Shown here in pieces: positions 43,656 through 52,125 of a DNA stretch of 64,000 nucleotides; within the stretch, counting starts at the first letter, position 1, and each line of letters starts with the position of its first letter. Source of the DNA: Saprospiraceae bacterium (GTDB lineage: Bacteria; Bacteroidota; Bacteroidia; Chitinophagales; Saprospiraceae); the NCBI GenBank assembly GCA_022448955.1, contig JAKVCU010000057.1, forward strand, positions 21,513 through 85,512, given 5' to 3'. Under the pieces are notes generated by a model that saw nothing but the letters and a program-made list of their open reading frames with translations, did not search any database and was not told the DNA's origin. The translations under genes were made by a program, and so were the position numbers.

Positions 43656-43787
43656 TGGTTTAAAGGCCTCAGACTGTTACGCTTTTGTTAAATTCATCAC
43701 AAAGAGCAAACGTTTTTTTCATTTCTTTCTGTCTGGCGATATGAAAACCCTCTTCTATTTTATTGTCTCATTTCAAATGTAAAGGAT

Positions 43788-44450
43788 ATGAAAATCGTGA
43801 AGTTAGTTCTTGTTTTAGCAGCATTTCATTGTTTTGCTTCCGCAAATGCACAGATTAGTTTAGGCGTTTCAACCACCTGGGGTGAAACTTGGCAAGATTA
43901 TGGCGATGATTTTAATCGACCTGGAACCGATTTTAAACTCAGTAGTTTCAGATATTCTCTTTCCGCTTATTATGCTATTAACTCATTCTTGGAGATTGGC
44001 CTAGAACCAGCTTACGTAGGTCGTGGGGCTGCATGTGAGCCTGGCTTTGTGTGGCAAAATCCATTTGTGATTCAAGATGCCACTTTCGAGGGCAATTATA
44101 TTGAAGTACCATTAATGCTTCAGGGGAAATTTAATGTATTCAGTGAGAAATTATTGGTAATGCCTAAAGTAGGTGGAGGACCAGCGTATTTGGTGAATGC
44201 TTATCGTAGCGTAAAATTTATTGACCCAGAACGTTCGGATGAACGTTGGAAAGTAGATTTTGAAGAGGAAAGTACCATTGAGCGATTAGACTTTGGAATA
44301 CATGCAGGTTTGGCGATTGGCTATCAGCTAGGTCCTGGAATTCTTCAGGCAGAAGCTAGATATTACAATGGACTGAAAGATACTAGTAGCCTATTAACAA
44401 GTCTGAACAGATCTTTACACTATGGATTAGGGTACACCATCTTCCTCTAA
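43788..44450 (+). CDS. PorT-like outer-membrane beta-barrel protein
   Basis: 220 residues. Signal peptide (1-21, CFASANAQ). The mature chain shows paired strands and a family-like GIHAGLAIGYQLGPGILQAEARYYNG near 180, ending LHYGLGYTIFL. It belongs to the broad outer-membrane beta-barrel (PorT/OMP_b-brl) group. It lies 132 bases after the TonB receptor and may share its transcript. Function unknown. Confidence 0.65.
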   Translation: MKIVKLVLVLAAFHCFASANAQISLGVSTTWGETWQDYGDDFNRPGTDFKLSSFRYSLSAYYAINSFLEIGLEPAYVGRGAACEPGFVWQNPFVIQDATFEGNYIEVPLMLQGKFNVFSEKLLVMPKVGGGPAYLVNAYRSVKFIDPERSDERWKVDFEEESTIERLDFGIHAGLAIGYQLGPGILQAEARYYNGLKDTSSLLTSLNRSLHYGLGYTIFL

Positions 44451-44455
44451 AGGAG

Positions 44456-44496
44456 AAAGCTCCATATAAGATCTTGTGCCTTACATGGGGCTTTAC
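44456..44496 (+). terminator. Terminator after the PorT-like gene
   Basis: AAAGCTCCAT (44456-44465) pairs with ATGGGGCTTT (44485-44494) with one wobble. A second small palindrome, CACTAT/ATAGTG, follows at the end of the convergent rpsU copy. Confidence 0.55.
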
Positions 44497-44505
44497 ACTA
44501 TTACT

Positions 44506-44694
44506 TTATAGTGATTCTAATTTTTTCTTAGAATAAACTGCCTTCAGAATTTCATTTCTTCTTTTGACAGAGGGCTTAGTATACTCTTTACGATTTCTTA
44601 ATTCTCTTCTTAGTTTGGTGTCGCGGTGCTTGCGCTTGTACCTCTTTAAGGTCCTATCAATACTTTCTCCTTCTTTTCTTTCGATAATAAGCAT
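44506..44694 (-). CDS. rpsU: 30S ribosomal protein bS21, copy 2
   Basis: 62 residues beginning MLIIERKEGESIDRTLKRYK. It has the same layout as copy 1 at 380-574 and differs from it at many positions, mainly at the C-terminus (KKKLESL versus NRKLVEGEI). Tyr54 is kept. Unlike copy 1, no Shine-Dalgarno precedes the ATG; the leader is only A and T. It is convergent with the PorT-like gene. The two copies may be exchanged under different conditions (inference). Confidence 0.95.
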   Translation of the reverse strand: MLIIERKEGESIDRTLKRYKRKHRDTKLRRELRNRKEYTKPSVKRRNEILKAVYSKKKLESL

Positions 44695-45426
44695 AAATAA
44701 AATTTAGTTTTTTAAAAATACGAAAATTAAGGGCTATTTCAGATACAAGTTTGATGGGTATTTGAATAGCAGATTCTGGTAGGAAATGATTTGGGTAGTT
44801 GGCGAGCAACTAGTACTTTACAAGGCCTAAAAGAGCAATCCTTAACTATACAAAATGCTTACACCTGACTTTTAACTTACTTAATGCTTCATCAGCATAA
44901 TAAATAAATTATTCCTTTCTAGCAACTTTTTCTATTAAACCCTGCAAAGATAAGTTTGTTCATGGAATTTCAAAAGGATAAGGTAACTTCTACATAAAAA
45001 ATGATCTACTTCTTGAACAAAGTTTGCGCAATACTCTAAATATTCTAGAAGTGTGTATTCTAATTTCAAACAGCTCTTTCTATAATTTTACTCAGTAGAC
45101 TAAAAGATAGGGTCGGGGAAGAATCTAACATATATTCAGGGCTTCCCCATCGAGCTTATACTTTTGGAACATATCATACTTTAACCTAAAGATCATTTTA
45201 CTGTGCATTTCTCTTTTGCTTTCGCAAAATGAGGAAACATATAATCCTTTCTTTTATCATAGTCCTATTTGGATTAGAGATGCGTTATAACTATTAATAT
45301 GGATGGAAATTTGTGTTTTCGTTTTGATTACTTCATTGAACTGTATGATATGCTGATAGCAGTAGTAGGCCCGCAATATGTTTGACGACACCTAATACCA
45401 CACATTTCTAGCCTAACTACTTAAGC
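44695..45426. other. Gene-poor stretch after rpsU copy 2
   Basis: No coding frame of credible length or composition on either strand. The leader and promoter of the minus-strand rpsU must lie at its left edge. The remainder looks like decayed sequence. Confidence 0.4.
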
Positions 45427-45533
45427 GGCTAGTCAAAATTACTGGTATAATAAAATTATTTACTCCAAAATTATAAGCCATTGACGAAAGGAATTTTACG
45501 CATGATTTTTGAGTAAACGTAAAGCTGTCAGCC
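45427..45533 (+). repeat. Dispersed repeat family A, copy 3
   Basis: 107 bp, starting GGCTAGTCAAAATTACTGG and ending GTCAGCC, with internal ACGAAAGGAATTTTACG and CATGATTTTTGAG. Equal in length and internal order to copy 4 (61983-62089). Confidence 0.7.
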
Positions 45534-45633
45534 AGCCGGTAGGCACAGGTTTGGGTTATATACGATACTATTAAAACGCACATAATTTAAAACTTTTGCA
45601 ACAGAACTGAAAATATTGATAATAGGAGTATAA

Positions 45634-45800
45634 TATATTTGTGGAATAAGTAATACCACTACAATAAGAATGCAACCTTAACTCTTGGTGAACAAAGATT
45701 CTTCTAAATTATCATTGAAGAGGTGGTTGAACTAACTAGTTGAATAGTGATGTATAAGAAGATGGGTAGTGGGTGCTAAGAGCTCACTCACCCATTTTTA
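45634..45800 (+). ncRNA. Candidate small RNA, plus strand
   Basis: TATATTTG (45634-45641), an exact -7 box, precedes a stretch without a coding frame that ends in a terminator-like stem ATGGGT...ACCCAT (from 45762) followed by ATTTTT. ACCAC near 45656 and GTGGT near 45723 can pair to close an internal domain. The transcript would be about 150 bases. No RNA family recognised. Confidence 0.4.
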
Positions 45801-45810
45801 CTAAAAAAAC

Positions 45811-46015
45811 CACATGAACTAGCCATGTGGTGCAAATTGAACAAACACTATGAACAACACTCAATGGTGTTCCTTAGCTGGTCTTAAAAAGGCCTGATTG
45901 CACTTAGTAAGATGTACCCAACTTGGATACACTTGGGGAACTTAACCTAAGATGAAGTGGAATATTTTAAGAGTATACGTCTTGGTGTGTTTACCTATCA
46001 ATCCCCAATTTAGGA
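45811..46015 (-). ncRNA. Candidate structured RNA, minus strand
   Basis: On the minus strand the stretch ends with ACCACATG-loop-CATGTGGT (45811-45833) and a run of seven U, a clear intrinsic terminator, yet no gene precedes it. Upstream, several stems can form: GTGTATCC/GGGTACAT with loop AAGTT (45912-45932), GAACAC/GTGTTGTTC, and AAACAC/GTGTTT, which could close the whole. About 200 bases would fit a 6S-RNA-like molecule, but I cannot identify it. The left end is an estimate. Confidence 0.4.
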
Positions 46016-46261
46016 AGAAGTTTTTAGCCATCTAGATTTATTAGTACTTTGTCAGGCAGCGCCCTGTTATGTGCAGGAAAAAGCCTTTTTTTGGTATTTT
46101 TTTCCGGTTTTTGGCAAATGAAGAAGCAACAACTTTTTATTAAAAGTGTGTATATTCGGCTCGTATCTTCTCATATCTATTCACTACTTCCACTAAAGCA
46201 AAAGCTATCCTTTTAATACATCTTTTCTAAAATTAAACAATTAGAAGCTATGTGATTAATT

Positions 46262-46916
46262 ATCCTTGTGCATTACCTATTATTGCTTTCTCATTTTGGC
46301 TATGGCCAAATTGAGGAATGTCTACTCAAAATAGGTATTACTCTTGCAGGAACAGCCGATTATGGTTCGGAATGGCCTGTTGTAAACATTTACAAATACA
46401 ACCGAAATGGGATTACACGCAATCATCCCGACTGGACAGGAGGCGAGCTATGGGATCCTCGAGTACAGAATTGCACGAACAAATTCTAATAAATGAGTTT
46501 GGTTATCCTACTCATGTTCCTTTTTTAGTGCTTGGCGCAGATACCGCAGCAGTAGTGCTGATGAGAACTTTGGGGCGTTGAGTTCACAATTCTATTAATT
46601 TGAGCCTTGTGAGAATACTCCAAACTAGAGGATATTGACTGATTATTTGAATGACTATTCAGTCTATTCCACTCTAGAAGAAAATATTTCGAATTTGATC
46701 AAGCGATTTCCAAATCCTGTAAGTAATCCAGATCAAGTCGAGATGAATCTAATACTGATTGGTGAAAATTGGACCTCATTCAAGACTCTTGAGCAGAGGG
46801 CCAAGCATGATATCATTCAATCCAGATACAATCGTCTTGATATTCAGAATCTTCCTAAAGGAATGTATTTGATAAAATTAGAAAATGCAATCACTTTATC
46901 GTTAATAAAACAATAA
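46262..46916 (+). pseudogene. Remnant of a T9SS-secreted protein
   Basis: Three frames share one decayed gene. The N-terminal part has a signal-peptide-like start, then KIGITLAGTADYGSEWPVVN and WTGGELWDPRV (to about 46486). The next frame continues with FGYPTHVPFLVLGADTA (to about 46580). After a break, 46635-46916 gives FPNPVSNPDQVEMNLILIG and LPKGMYLIKLENA, a T9SS type A sorting domain. The large middle part of the gene is missing and at least two frameshifts are needed. Confidence 0.65.
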
Positions 46917-46923
46917 ATAGGGT

Positions 46924-46955
46924 GGGCTCCAGTAAAGCACTGCAGCCCGGTTTAT
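46924..46955. terminator. Terminator between the T9SS remnant and the ole-like operon
   Basis: GGGCT-CAGT (46924-46933) pairs with ACTG-AGCCC (46939-46948) with single mismatched bases inside. It lies between convergent units; T-run weak. Confidence 0.45.
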
Positions 46956-47878
46956 AATTGATAAAGATCTGAGTAAAAATTGTGCGAAAATCTTAAGCCT
47001 AATTCTTTTTCCATTTTTGTATTATCCAAAATATGATCATTACGAACAAACTGCAAAGCATTTGCCGAAAGGCCAGAAAAGCCCAAGTACTTTGACTTAA
47101 AACGTAGCCATGCTTCTACAAAATGAAGTGGTAAATAAACTGGAATTAGCGATCTTTTTAAGGCTTTCTCACAAATCATTTTCACTACCTTTCCCATCTC
47201 ATACTCCTGCTGATCACTTACGTTAAATGTTTGGACACCTTTTGGCCTTTTTAGTATGACTTGATCAATAGCATCGATCAAATTGAAAATACTCGTTAAT
47301 GAGGTTTGAACTTTCAATCCATTAGGCATCAATAAAAATGGCCCCTTGCATAGGCGTAGCAATCGCGGGAGTAAAACACTATCATTCGGCCCATAAATAG
47401 CACGAGGACGAAGAATAGTAATGGACTTTCCTTTTGTGTATGCTATCTGAGTTTGCAGAAAATCCTCTGCCATACGCTTCGTCTTGCCGTAGAAATTCAG
47501 CTCCTCTAATTGGACTGTTTCCTCTTCAATATGTGGTGCAGATTGCTGACCGTAAACGGAAGAAGAAGAGATATAGATGAATTGCCGACAATCTTTAGTG
47601 CTATTAAACACATTAGCGGTTCCAGTAAAGTTCGTCTTTGTAAAACTGTTCCAATCACCATCTTCACTAGCTTTTGCTGCTGCATGTATACAAATATCAC
47701 ATGTAATGGCAGGAATCTTTTGGGTAATATCAGCTTGAATATAGCGTACTGGCCTGTTCCACTCGATTGGGGGCTGGGCCCGTCTTCCCAAAGCAATCAC
47801 TTCATGCCCTTGCCCCACATAATGTCGAACCAAGTGTTTTCCAACGAAGCCGGTGGCCCCAGTAATTAGAATTTTCAT
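46952..47878 (-). CDS. OleD-like NAD(P)-dependent 3-beta-HSD/epimerase-type reductase
   Basis: 308 residues. An extended SDR with GATGFVGKH (7-15) for the cofactor, Ser near 105-107 and Tyr130-Gly-Lys-Thr-Lys134 as the catalytic YxxxK. Last gene of the operon; its ATG overlaps the ligase stop by 4 bases. In OleABCD pathways OleD reduces the 2-alkyl-3-keto acid made by OleA to the 3-hydroxy acid. That role fits the neighbours, but the family also holds sugar epimerases, so the call rests on context. Confidence 0.75.
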   Translation of the reverse strand: MKILITGATGFVGKHLVRHYVGQGHEVIALGRRAQPPIEWNRPVRYIQADITQKIPAITCDICIHAAAKASEDGDWNSFTKTNFTGTANVFNSTKDCRQFIYISSSSVYGQQSAPHIEEETVQLEELNFYGKTKRMAEDFLQTQIAYTKGKSITILRPRAIYGPNDSVLLPRLLRLCKGPFLLMPNGLKVQTSLTSIFNLIDAIDQVILKRPKGVQTFNVSDQQEYEMGKVVKMICEKALKRSLIPVYLPLHFVEAWLRFKSKYLGFSGLSANALQFVRNDHILDNTKMEKELGLRFSHNFYSDLYQL

Positions 47879-49446
47879 ACCTTTTGTAAGGTTTCTTTTA
47901 TTTGGTTTCGATCTATTTTTTGTTGTCTGCCTTTTCTAGGCAATCTTTTGAATACTATTCTATCAGGCCTTGCTTCTTTGTCAATGCTGTGCTTACCATA
48001 TTCAAGTTGCTTTTGAATTCGCTTGTGCGTTATTTCTGCTTCTTTTTCTACAACTAAAACAACTTCTTCATCATGCTTTTCTGGATGATAAACTCCCAAA
48101 AGAACAGCCGACCGAATACCAGGAATACTATTGATGGTGGGTTCATAAAGTCCTGGGTAAATATTCATATTGCGGCGAATAATCATGTTCTTCTTTCGAC
48201 CAATAAGTACCAATTGACCATATTCATTGAGGTAACCCAAATCTCCTGTAGGATGCCATGTGGGCTTGCTCTCTTCATGCCAGTATCGAAGATACGATTG
48301 AGGAGATTGTACAAGGATTTCCTGATCTTCTGCAATCTTTATAGCTACACCTTCAACAGCTTTGCCTAAAAGATCGCCTTCCAATGATTGTTTAGCTTTT
48401 CTACGACCATCTACCGTACAACAAAGTAAGTTTTCGGTCATACCGTAAGTACAAGTCAATTTGGTATGAGCAGGGCTGAGGTGAATTAACTTGCGTAAAA
48501 AAGGGACTTGCACAGGGGCAGAACCTAAAATTAAATGCTTAAGACAATGAGGTAGTAATTGTCCTTCTTGTTTACAATGATTCATTAAAGGCAAAAAATC
48601 GCTAGGTGGACCGAAGATAGTCGTAATCTTATATTTTTTGATAAATGCTAATTTCCGTTGTGCAGACCATTCATTGTTCCACAGATGAACGGTGTTTTGA
48701 GTATTAATTCCCAAAAGCATAAAATGTGGAAGATGTGTAGCAATCTTTTGCTGTGTTTCATTTCCTAGTAAGAGCGAAATTTGTTGAATGCTACTTTTTA
48801 AGCTTTCTAAGGAGTGTAGTACACTCTTAGGAATATCAAGCGTACCTGAAGTGTGGATAATCAAGAAAGGATAGTCTTCGGCTTTATGCCAAAAGAAACG
48901 ACTGGATTTTTGCGTAAGCTGGCTAAAGGTTAAGGTCTTTTGCAGAATAGGCAAACTAGGACCTGTACTTATGATTTGAACATGAGGAGTAGGAGGGAAA
49001 TATGGTTTAGTATCCCCCATTTTGAAGTAACACCAACGTAAAATAGGATGCTCTCTCAAAAACAACAATCGATTATCAACAATCGCCCATTTGGGTGCAA
49101 ATTGCAAAAGTTTGGCTTCATAATTTGCTCTACCCATTTCAGGATCAATAATAGCAACTTGTGCTTTGAGCATCATACATGCGTAAATGCTAATGATGAA
49201 TTCTACTCCTGCTTCTGCTGCGATCACTACCCGATCTTCTACCTGAAAGCCTTTTGTTTTTAAAGAAGAAGCTAGATTGATACTTTTTTCTAAAATTTCT
49301 GCTGCGAAATAACTTCTTTTTTCATCTACCAACACGGGCTTATGGGAAGGAAAGCGTTCCAAGGCTTCAATGAAGTCATTTTTATATAATAGGGGCAGTT
49401 CTTGTCTTTTAAAATTCGGAGTTTTATTTAATGCGATGATATTCAT
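47875..49446 (-). CDS. OleC-like acyl/beta-hydroxy acid AMP ligase
   Basis: 523 residues of the ANL adenylating family. The P-loop motif appears as HTSGTLDIPKSV (198-209), where most members have TSGTTGxPK, so the second half is altered. TYGMTEN, GDLGYLNEYGQL and the C-terminal lysine region GRQQKIDRNQIK are present. It lies between the OleA-like and OleD-like genes, as in ole and beta-lactone clusters, where OleC closes a beta-hydroxy acid to a beta-lactone with ATP. A fatty acyl-AMP ligase is the alternative. It is 18 bases after the thiolase gene. Confidence 0.72.
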   Translation of the reverse strand: MNIIALNKTPNFKRQELPLLYKNDFIEALERFPSHKPVLVDEKRSYFAAEILEKSINLASSLKTKGFQVEDRVVIAAEAGVEFIISIYACMMLKAQVAIIDPEMGRANYEAKLLQFAPKWAIVDNRLLFLREHPILRWCYFKMGDTKPYFPPTPHVQIISTGPSLPILQKTLTFSQLTQKSSRFFWHKAEDYPFLIIHTSGTLDIPKSVLHSLESLKSSIQQISLLLGNETQQKIATHLPHFMLLGINTQNTVHLWNNEWSAQRKLAFIKKYKITTIFGPPSDFLPLMNHCKQEGQLLPHCLKHLILGSAPVQVPFLRKLIHLSPAHTKLTCTYGMTENLLCCTVDGRRKAKQSLEGDLLGKAVEGVAIKIAEDQEILVQSPQSYLRYWHEESKPTWHPTGDLGYLNEYGQLVLIGRKKNMIIRRNMNIYPGLYEPTINSIPGIRSAVLLGVYHPEKHDEEVVLVVEKEAEITHKRIQKQLEYGKHSIDKEARPDRIVFKRLPRKGRQQKIDRNQIKETLQKV

Positions 49447-49464
49447 GATAATGATATTTTAGTT

Positions 49465-50457
49465 TTACCAAATAGCCAATTGAAGGGATATACTGATACC
49501 TGCGGCTAAGCCAATAATGGCTATTTTATCCCCCTTTTTTAGTCGGCCTTCCTGTTCGGCCCTCCAAACGGAAAGAGGAATAGAGCAAGCAGCAGTATTG
49601 CCGTACTCATCGAAAATATTTATACATTTATTGATGTCAATTCCAGTGGAAGAAGTCACATCAATAAAAGTTTGCGGAGATACTTGATGGGTAAAAAGAT
49701 GATCCAACTCATCTGGTGACCAATTGGCTTCTTTCATGCAAGCGTTTACAAATTTGGTTGCTTTATCTAGTATTACTTTTCGGAGTTCGGTCGTTTGTCC
49801 TTCAAAGTAGTTTTTTGAGATATCATGCGGGAACATAGAACCACCACCTTTGATGGTGCACAATTCCCAATGCTCTCCAGCATTCATGAAGTTTTGGTAG
49901 TAGAATCCACTTTCGTCTTCTGATTTTCCTAAAAGAATGGCTGTACCTGCATCACCGAAGCTATAAGAAGGGAAATTCAGCTTTAATTGATCAACAGAAT
50001 CGGGACTGAACTGGATACTATCCGATAGCTTTTCGCCACTTAGGATAAGGACATTTTCATAAATCCCTGCTTGTATCATTCCACTAGCAATATGAATACC
50101 TGAAACGGCACTATTACAAGCGTTTTTAAGATCGATGCATGGGCATTTCACTCCTAGCTTTCGCTGAATGATATTCGAAGTAGCAGGTTCGATCAGGTCA
50201 GAGCAAGCTGAAGCAAAAATGAGAAAATCAATCTTCTCTTTCGAGAATTGCTCCAGTATGGGTTGAGCTGCTTTGACCGCTAAATCGGACACTTGCTCAT
50301 GTTGAGCTGCAAATCTTCTTTTTTTTGTGCCTAGAGTACGTTCGACCATCATACTACTCACCCCAGCACCATTGTATTGGATCATGCCAGCAAGCTCTTG
50401 GTTGTTGATTTCATTTTCTGGCGTATACGCAGAAATGGCTTTTATTTTTATTCTCAT
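49465..50457 (-). CDS. OleA-like thiolase (head-to-head condensing enzyme)
   Basis: 330 residues, FabH/thiolase fold. Catalytic Cys114 in KNACNSAVSG, His257 in FTHQVS, Asn287 in YGNTAACS. Glu90 in LIEPATSN stands 24 residues before the Cys; as I recall, OleA enzymes carry a catalytic Glu in the same EPAT context about 26 residues before the Cys, and FabH lacks it. OleA joins two fatty acyl-CoA molecules by a non-decarboxylative Claisen reaction. The gene lies 15 bases after the diiron oxygenase and 18 before the ligase. A FabH-like role in ordinary fatty-acid synthesis is less likely given the operon. Confidence 0.8.
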   Translation of the reverse strand: MRIKIKAISAYTPENEINNQELAGMIQYNGAGVSSMMVERTLGTKKRRFAAQHEQVSDLAVKAAQPILEQFSKEKIDFLIFASACSDLIEPATSNIIQRKLGVKCPCIDLKNACNSAVSGIHIASGMIQAGIYENVLILSGEKLSDSIQFSPDSVDQLKLNFPSYSFGDAGTAILLGKSEDESGFYYQNFMNAGEHWELCTIKGGGSMFPHDISKNYFEGQTTELRKVILDKATKFVNACMKEANWSPDELDHLFTHQVSPQTFIDVTSSTGIDINKCINIFDEYGNTAACSIPLSVWRAEQEGRLKKGDKIAIIGLAAGISISLQLAIW

Positions 50458-50472
50458 TTTTTTTTGTTTGGG

Positions 50473-51363
50473 TTAAAATTTTTTTACACCTAAAACTTTC
50501 TTCCACAATGGTTGAGTGATAATATTGAATCCATTAAAGCTTTTGACAAATTCAATGGTTTCACCTAAGCACATCTCGGCAAATTTCACCTTAAAGTGTT
50601 TTTTGGCTAGCTGATAGTGCTGTTCAGGATTAGGCAATCCTATTCTTTCATAAATCTCTTTCTTTACATAAAGTGTACGCATGAAATAGACGTTGAGCAT
50701 AACGGCTAGGCTGTAAATGGTTCTTTTGAAAAAGCCTGCTTTGGCTGTGTAGCGTTCTAAGAACATTTTAGTAAAGTAGATATGGCGGCCTTCTTCGATA
50801 TGATGCAATTCAGAAACTTTACGTATTACAGAATAGACTTCTGGACTTTTTCGGAGCATCTTTCCATAGATATCAGTGATCATTTCGACAGCTAAGACAG
50901 AGATAAATACCAAGGATGGTGCCATATATCTTGGAGCGAGATTCCCAATATAATTGTGCAAGAAACTTGGAAGGATAGGTTTCCCATTTATTCGTTTGAC
51001 AGATTTGGCAAACATATCTTGATGGCGAAACTCTTCGATTAGCATCTGAATTAGATAGCTATATTCAATATTATCAGGTGTAAGGGTCAATAAATACCGA
51101 TTAAAAAATAGGCAAGCCAATCCCTCTGACCAACCATAAGAGTACATCACTTGTGCCACTTCATGTCGGCCTAATTCTCTTTTTTGTTCTGGCGTTAATT
51201 GATCGTAAATAGGAAGCCCTTCTAAAGAAGTAAGCTTTTCAGGCATAAAGAATGGAGCAGATGTTGGATCATCTTCCCAAGGAACATATTCGTCTGGAAT
51301 AAGTGGTTTTGTTCTACTAATATGTACAAGTCTTTCAATTTTTGGATTCAATGGCTTTGTCAT
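50473..51363 (-). CDS. AurF-type diiron oxygenase
   Basis: 296 residues. By spacing, the seven metal ligands of AurF map to Glu80, Glu111-x-x-His114 (EEFRHQ), Glu160 (LAVEMI), His187, Glu191-x-x-His194 (HHIEEGRH). AurF-like enzymes use O2 for N-oxygenation or C-H hydroxylation; fatty-chain substrates are not established. It is the first gene of the four-gene operon, in the place where an OleB hydrolase is absent. A ferritin-like fold is expected. The actual substrate is unknown. Confidence 0.82.
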   Translation of the reverse strand: MTKPLNPKIERLVHISRTKPLIPDEYVPWEDDPTSAPFFMPEKLTSLEGLPIYDQLTPEQKRELGRHEVAQVMYSYGWSEGLACLFFNRYLLTLTPDNIEYSYLIQMLIEEFRHQDMFAKSVKRINGKPILPSFLHNYIGNLAPRYMAPSLVFISVLAVEMITDIYGKMLRKSPEVYSVIRKVSELHHIEEGRHIYFTKMFLERYTAKAGFFKRTIYSLAVMLNVYFMRTLYVKKEIYERIGLPNPEQHYQLAKKHFKVKFAEMCLGETIEFVKSFNGFNIITQPLWKKVLGVKKF

Positions 51364-51390
51364 ATTTTAGCTTTTGTTATGATTTTTAGG

Positions 51391-51418
51391 CAAATTATGA
51401 GCCATATCACTACCTCAA
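51391..51418 (-). promoter_or_regulatory. Possible promoter of the diiron-ole operon
   Basis: On the minus strand a TTG (51416-51418) and TAATTTG (51391-51397) are separated by 18 bases, close to but not matching the TTTG-N20-TAnnTTTG rule. It lies 28 bases before the AurF-like start. Confidence 0.35.
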
Positions 51419-51509
51419 TTGGCAAAAAAGGCTTCTTTTATATATTTTTTTATGTAATATCAAGTAAAAGTCATTTATTTTTATGTTGGATGATTAAAAT
51501 GTTGCAGGA

Positions 51510-52115
51510 ATGAAGAAACACCCTGATCAAATTCGCTGGAATCGAAAATATACAGAGCGTGGTATGGATCAAGTCAAGCAAGAACCATCACCTTGGCTTA
51601 TTCAACATAAAAAACTGCTAGAAAAACTGCTCAATGAGCAAGAAAATGGAAATAAAGCTATTGATATCGCTTGTGGAGGTGGTCGAAATAGTTTCTATTT
51701 AGCAGATTTGGGTTTTGAGGTAGAAGCAGTGGATATTTCAGATGTGGCTGTAGACTGGTTAAAGGAAAAAGCAATACTTCAAAATAAGAGCGTCTTTCCT
51801 ATTAGCAAGGATTTATCAACAATGAGTTTAATAGAAAATCAATACCAAGTTATTTGTAACTTCTATTATCTTAATCATAATCTTTTTCAGGAATACCTTA
51901 AAGCATTAGCACCTGAAGGCCTACTATTTTTTGAGACCTTTACAAAGGATCATTCGATGTTTAATCCGAATATGCGTGCAAGTTTTTGTTTAGATCGAAA
52001 TGAATTGCTGAATGCTTTTAGAAGTTTACATATCTTACATTATCAAGAGGGCATAGTGGAGGTGGAAGGTGGAGGAAAAAAAGCAGTTGCCCAACTTGTT
52101 GCAACAAAATTATAA
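51510..52115 (+). CDS. SAM-dependent methyltransferase, class I
   Basis: 201 residues. Motif I AIDIACGGGRNSFYLADLG (about 48-66), an acidic end of strand 2 (VEAVDIS), and the TehB-like layout. Divergent from the diiron/ole-like operon with 146 bases between starts, so a shared role is possible but not shown. Substrate unknown. A META-domain gene follows 10 bases later. Confidence 0.82.
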   Translation: MKKHPDQIRWNRKYTERGMDQVKQEPSPWLIQHKKLLEKLLNEQENGNKAIDIACGGGRNSFYLADLGFEVEAVDISDVAVDWLKEKAILQNKSVFPISKDLSTMSLIENQYQVICNFYYLNHNLFQEYLKALAPEGLLFFETFTKDHSMFNPNMRASFCLDRNELLNAFRSLHILHYQEGIVEVEGGGKKAVAQLVATKL

Positions 52116-52125
52116 AACAATCAAC

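Noticed and set aside
49465..50457. Plain FabH of fatty-acid synthesis
   Set aside because: The EPAT glutamate and the oxygenase/ligase/reductase operon fit OleA better; no acyl carrier protein or fab genes are adjacent.
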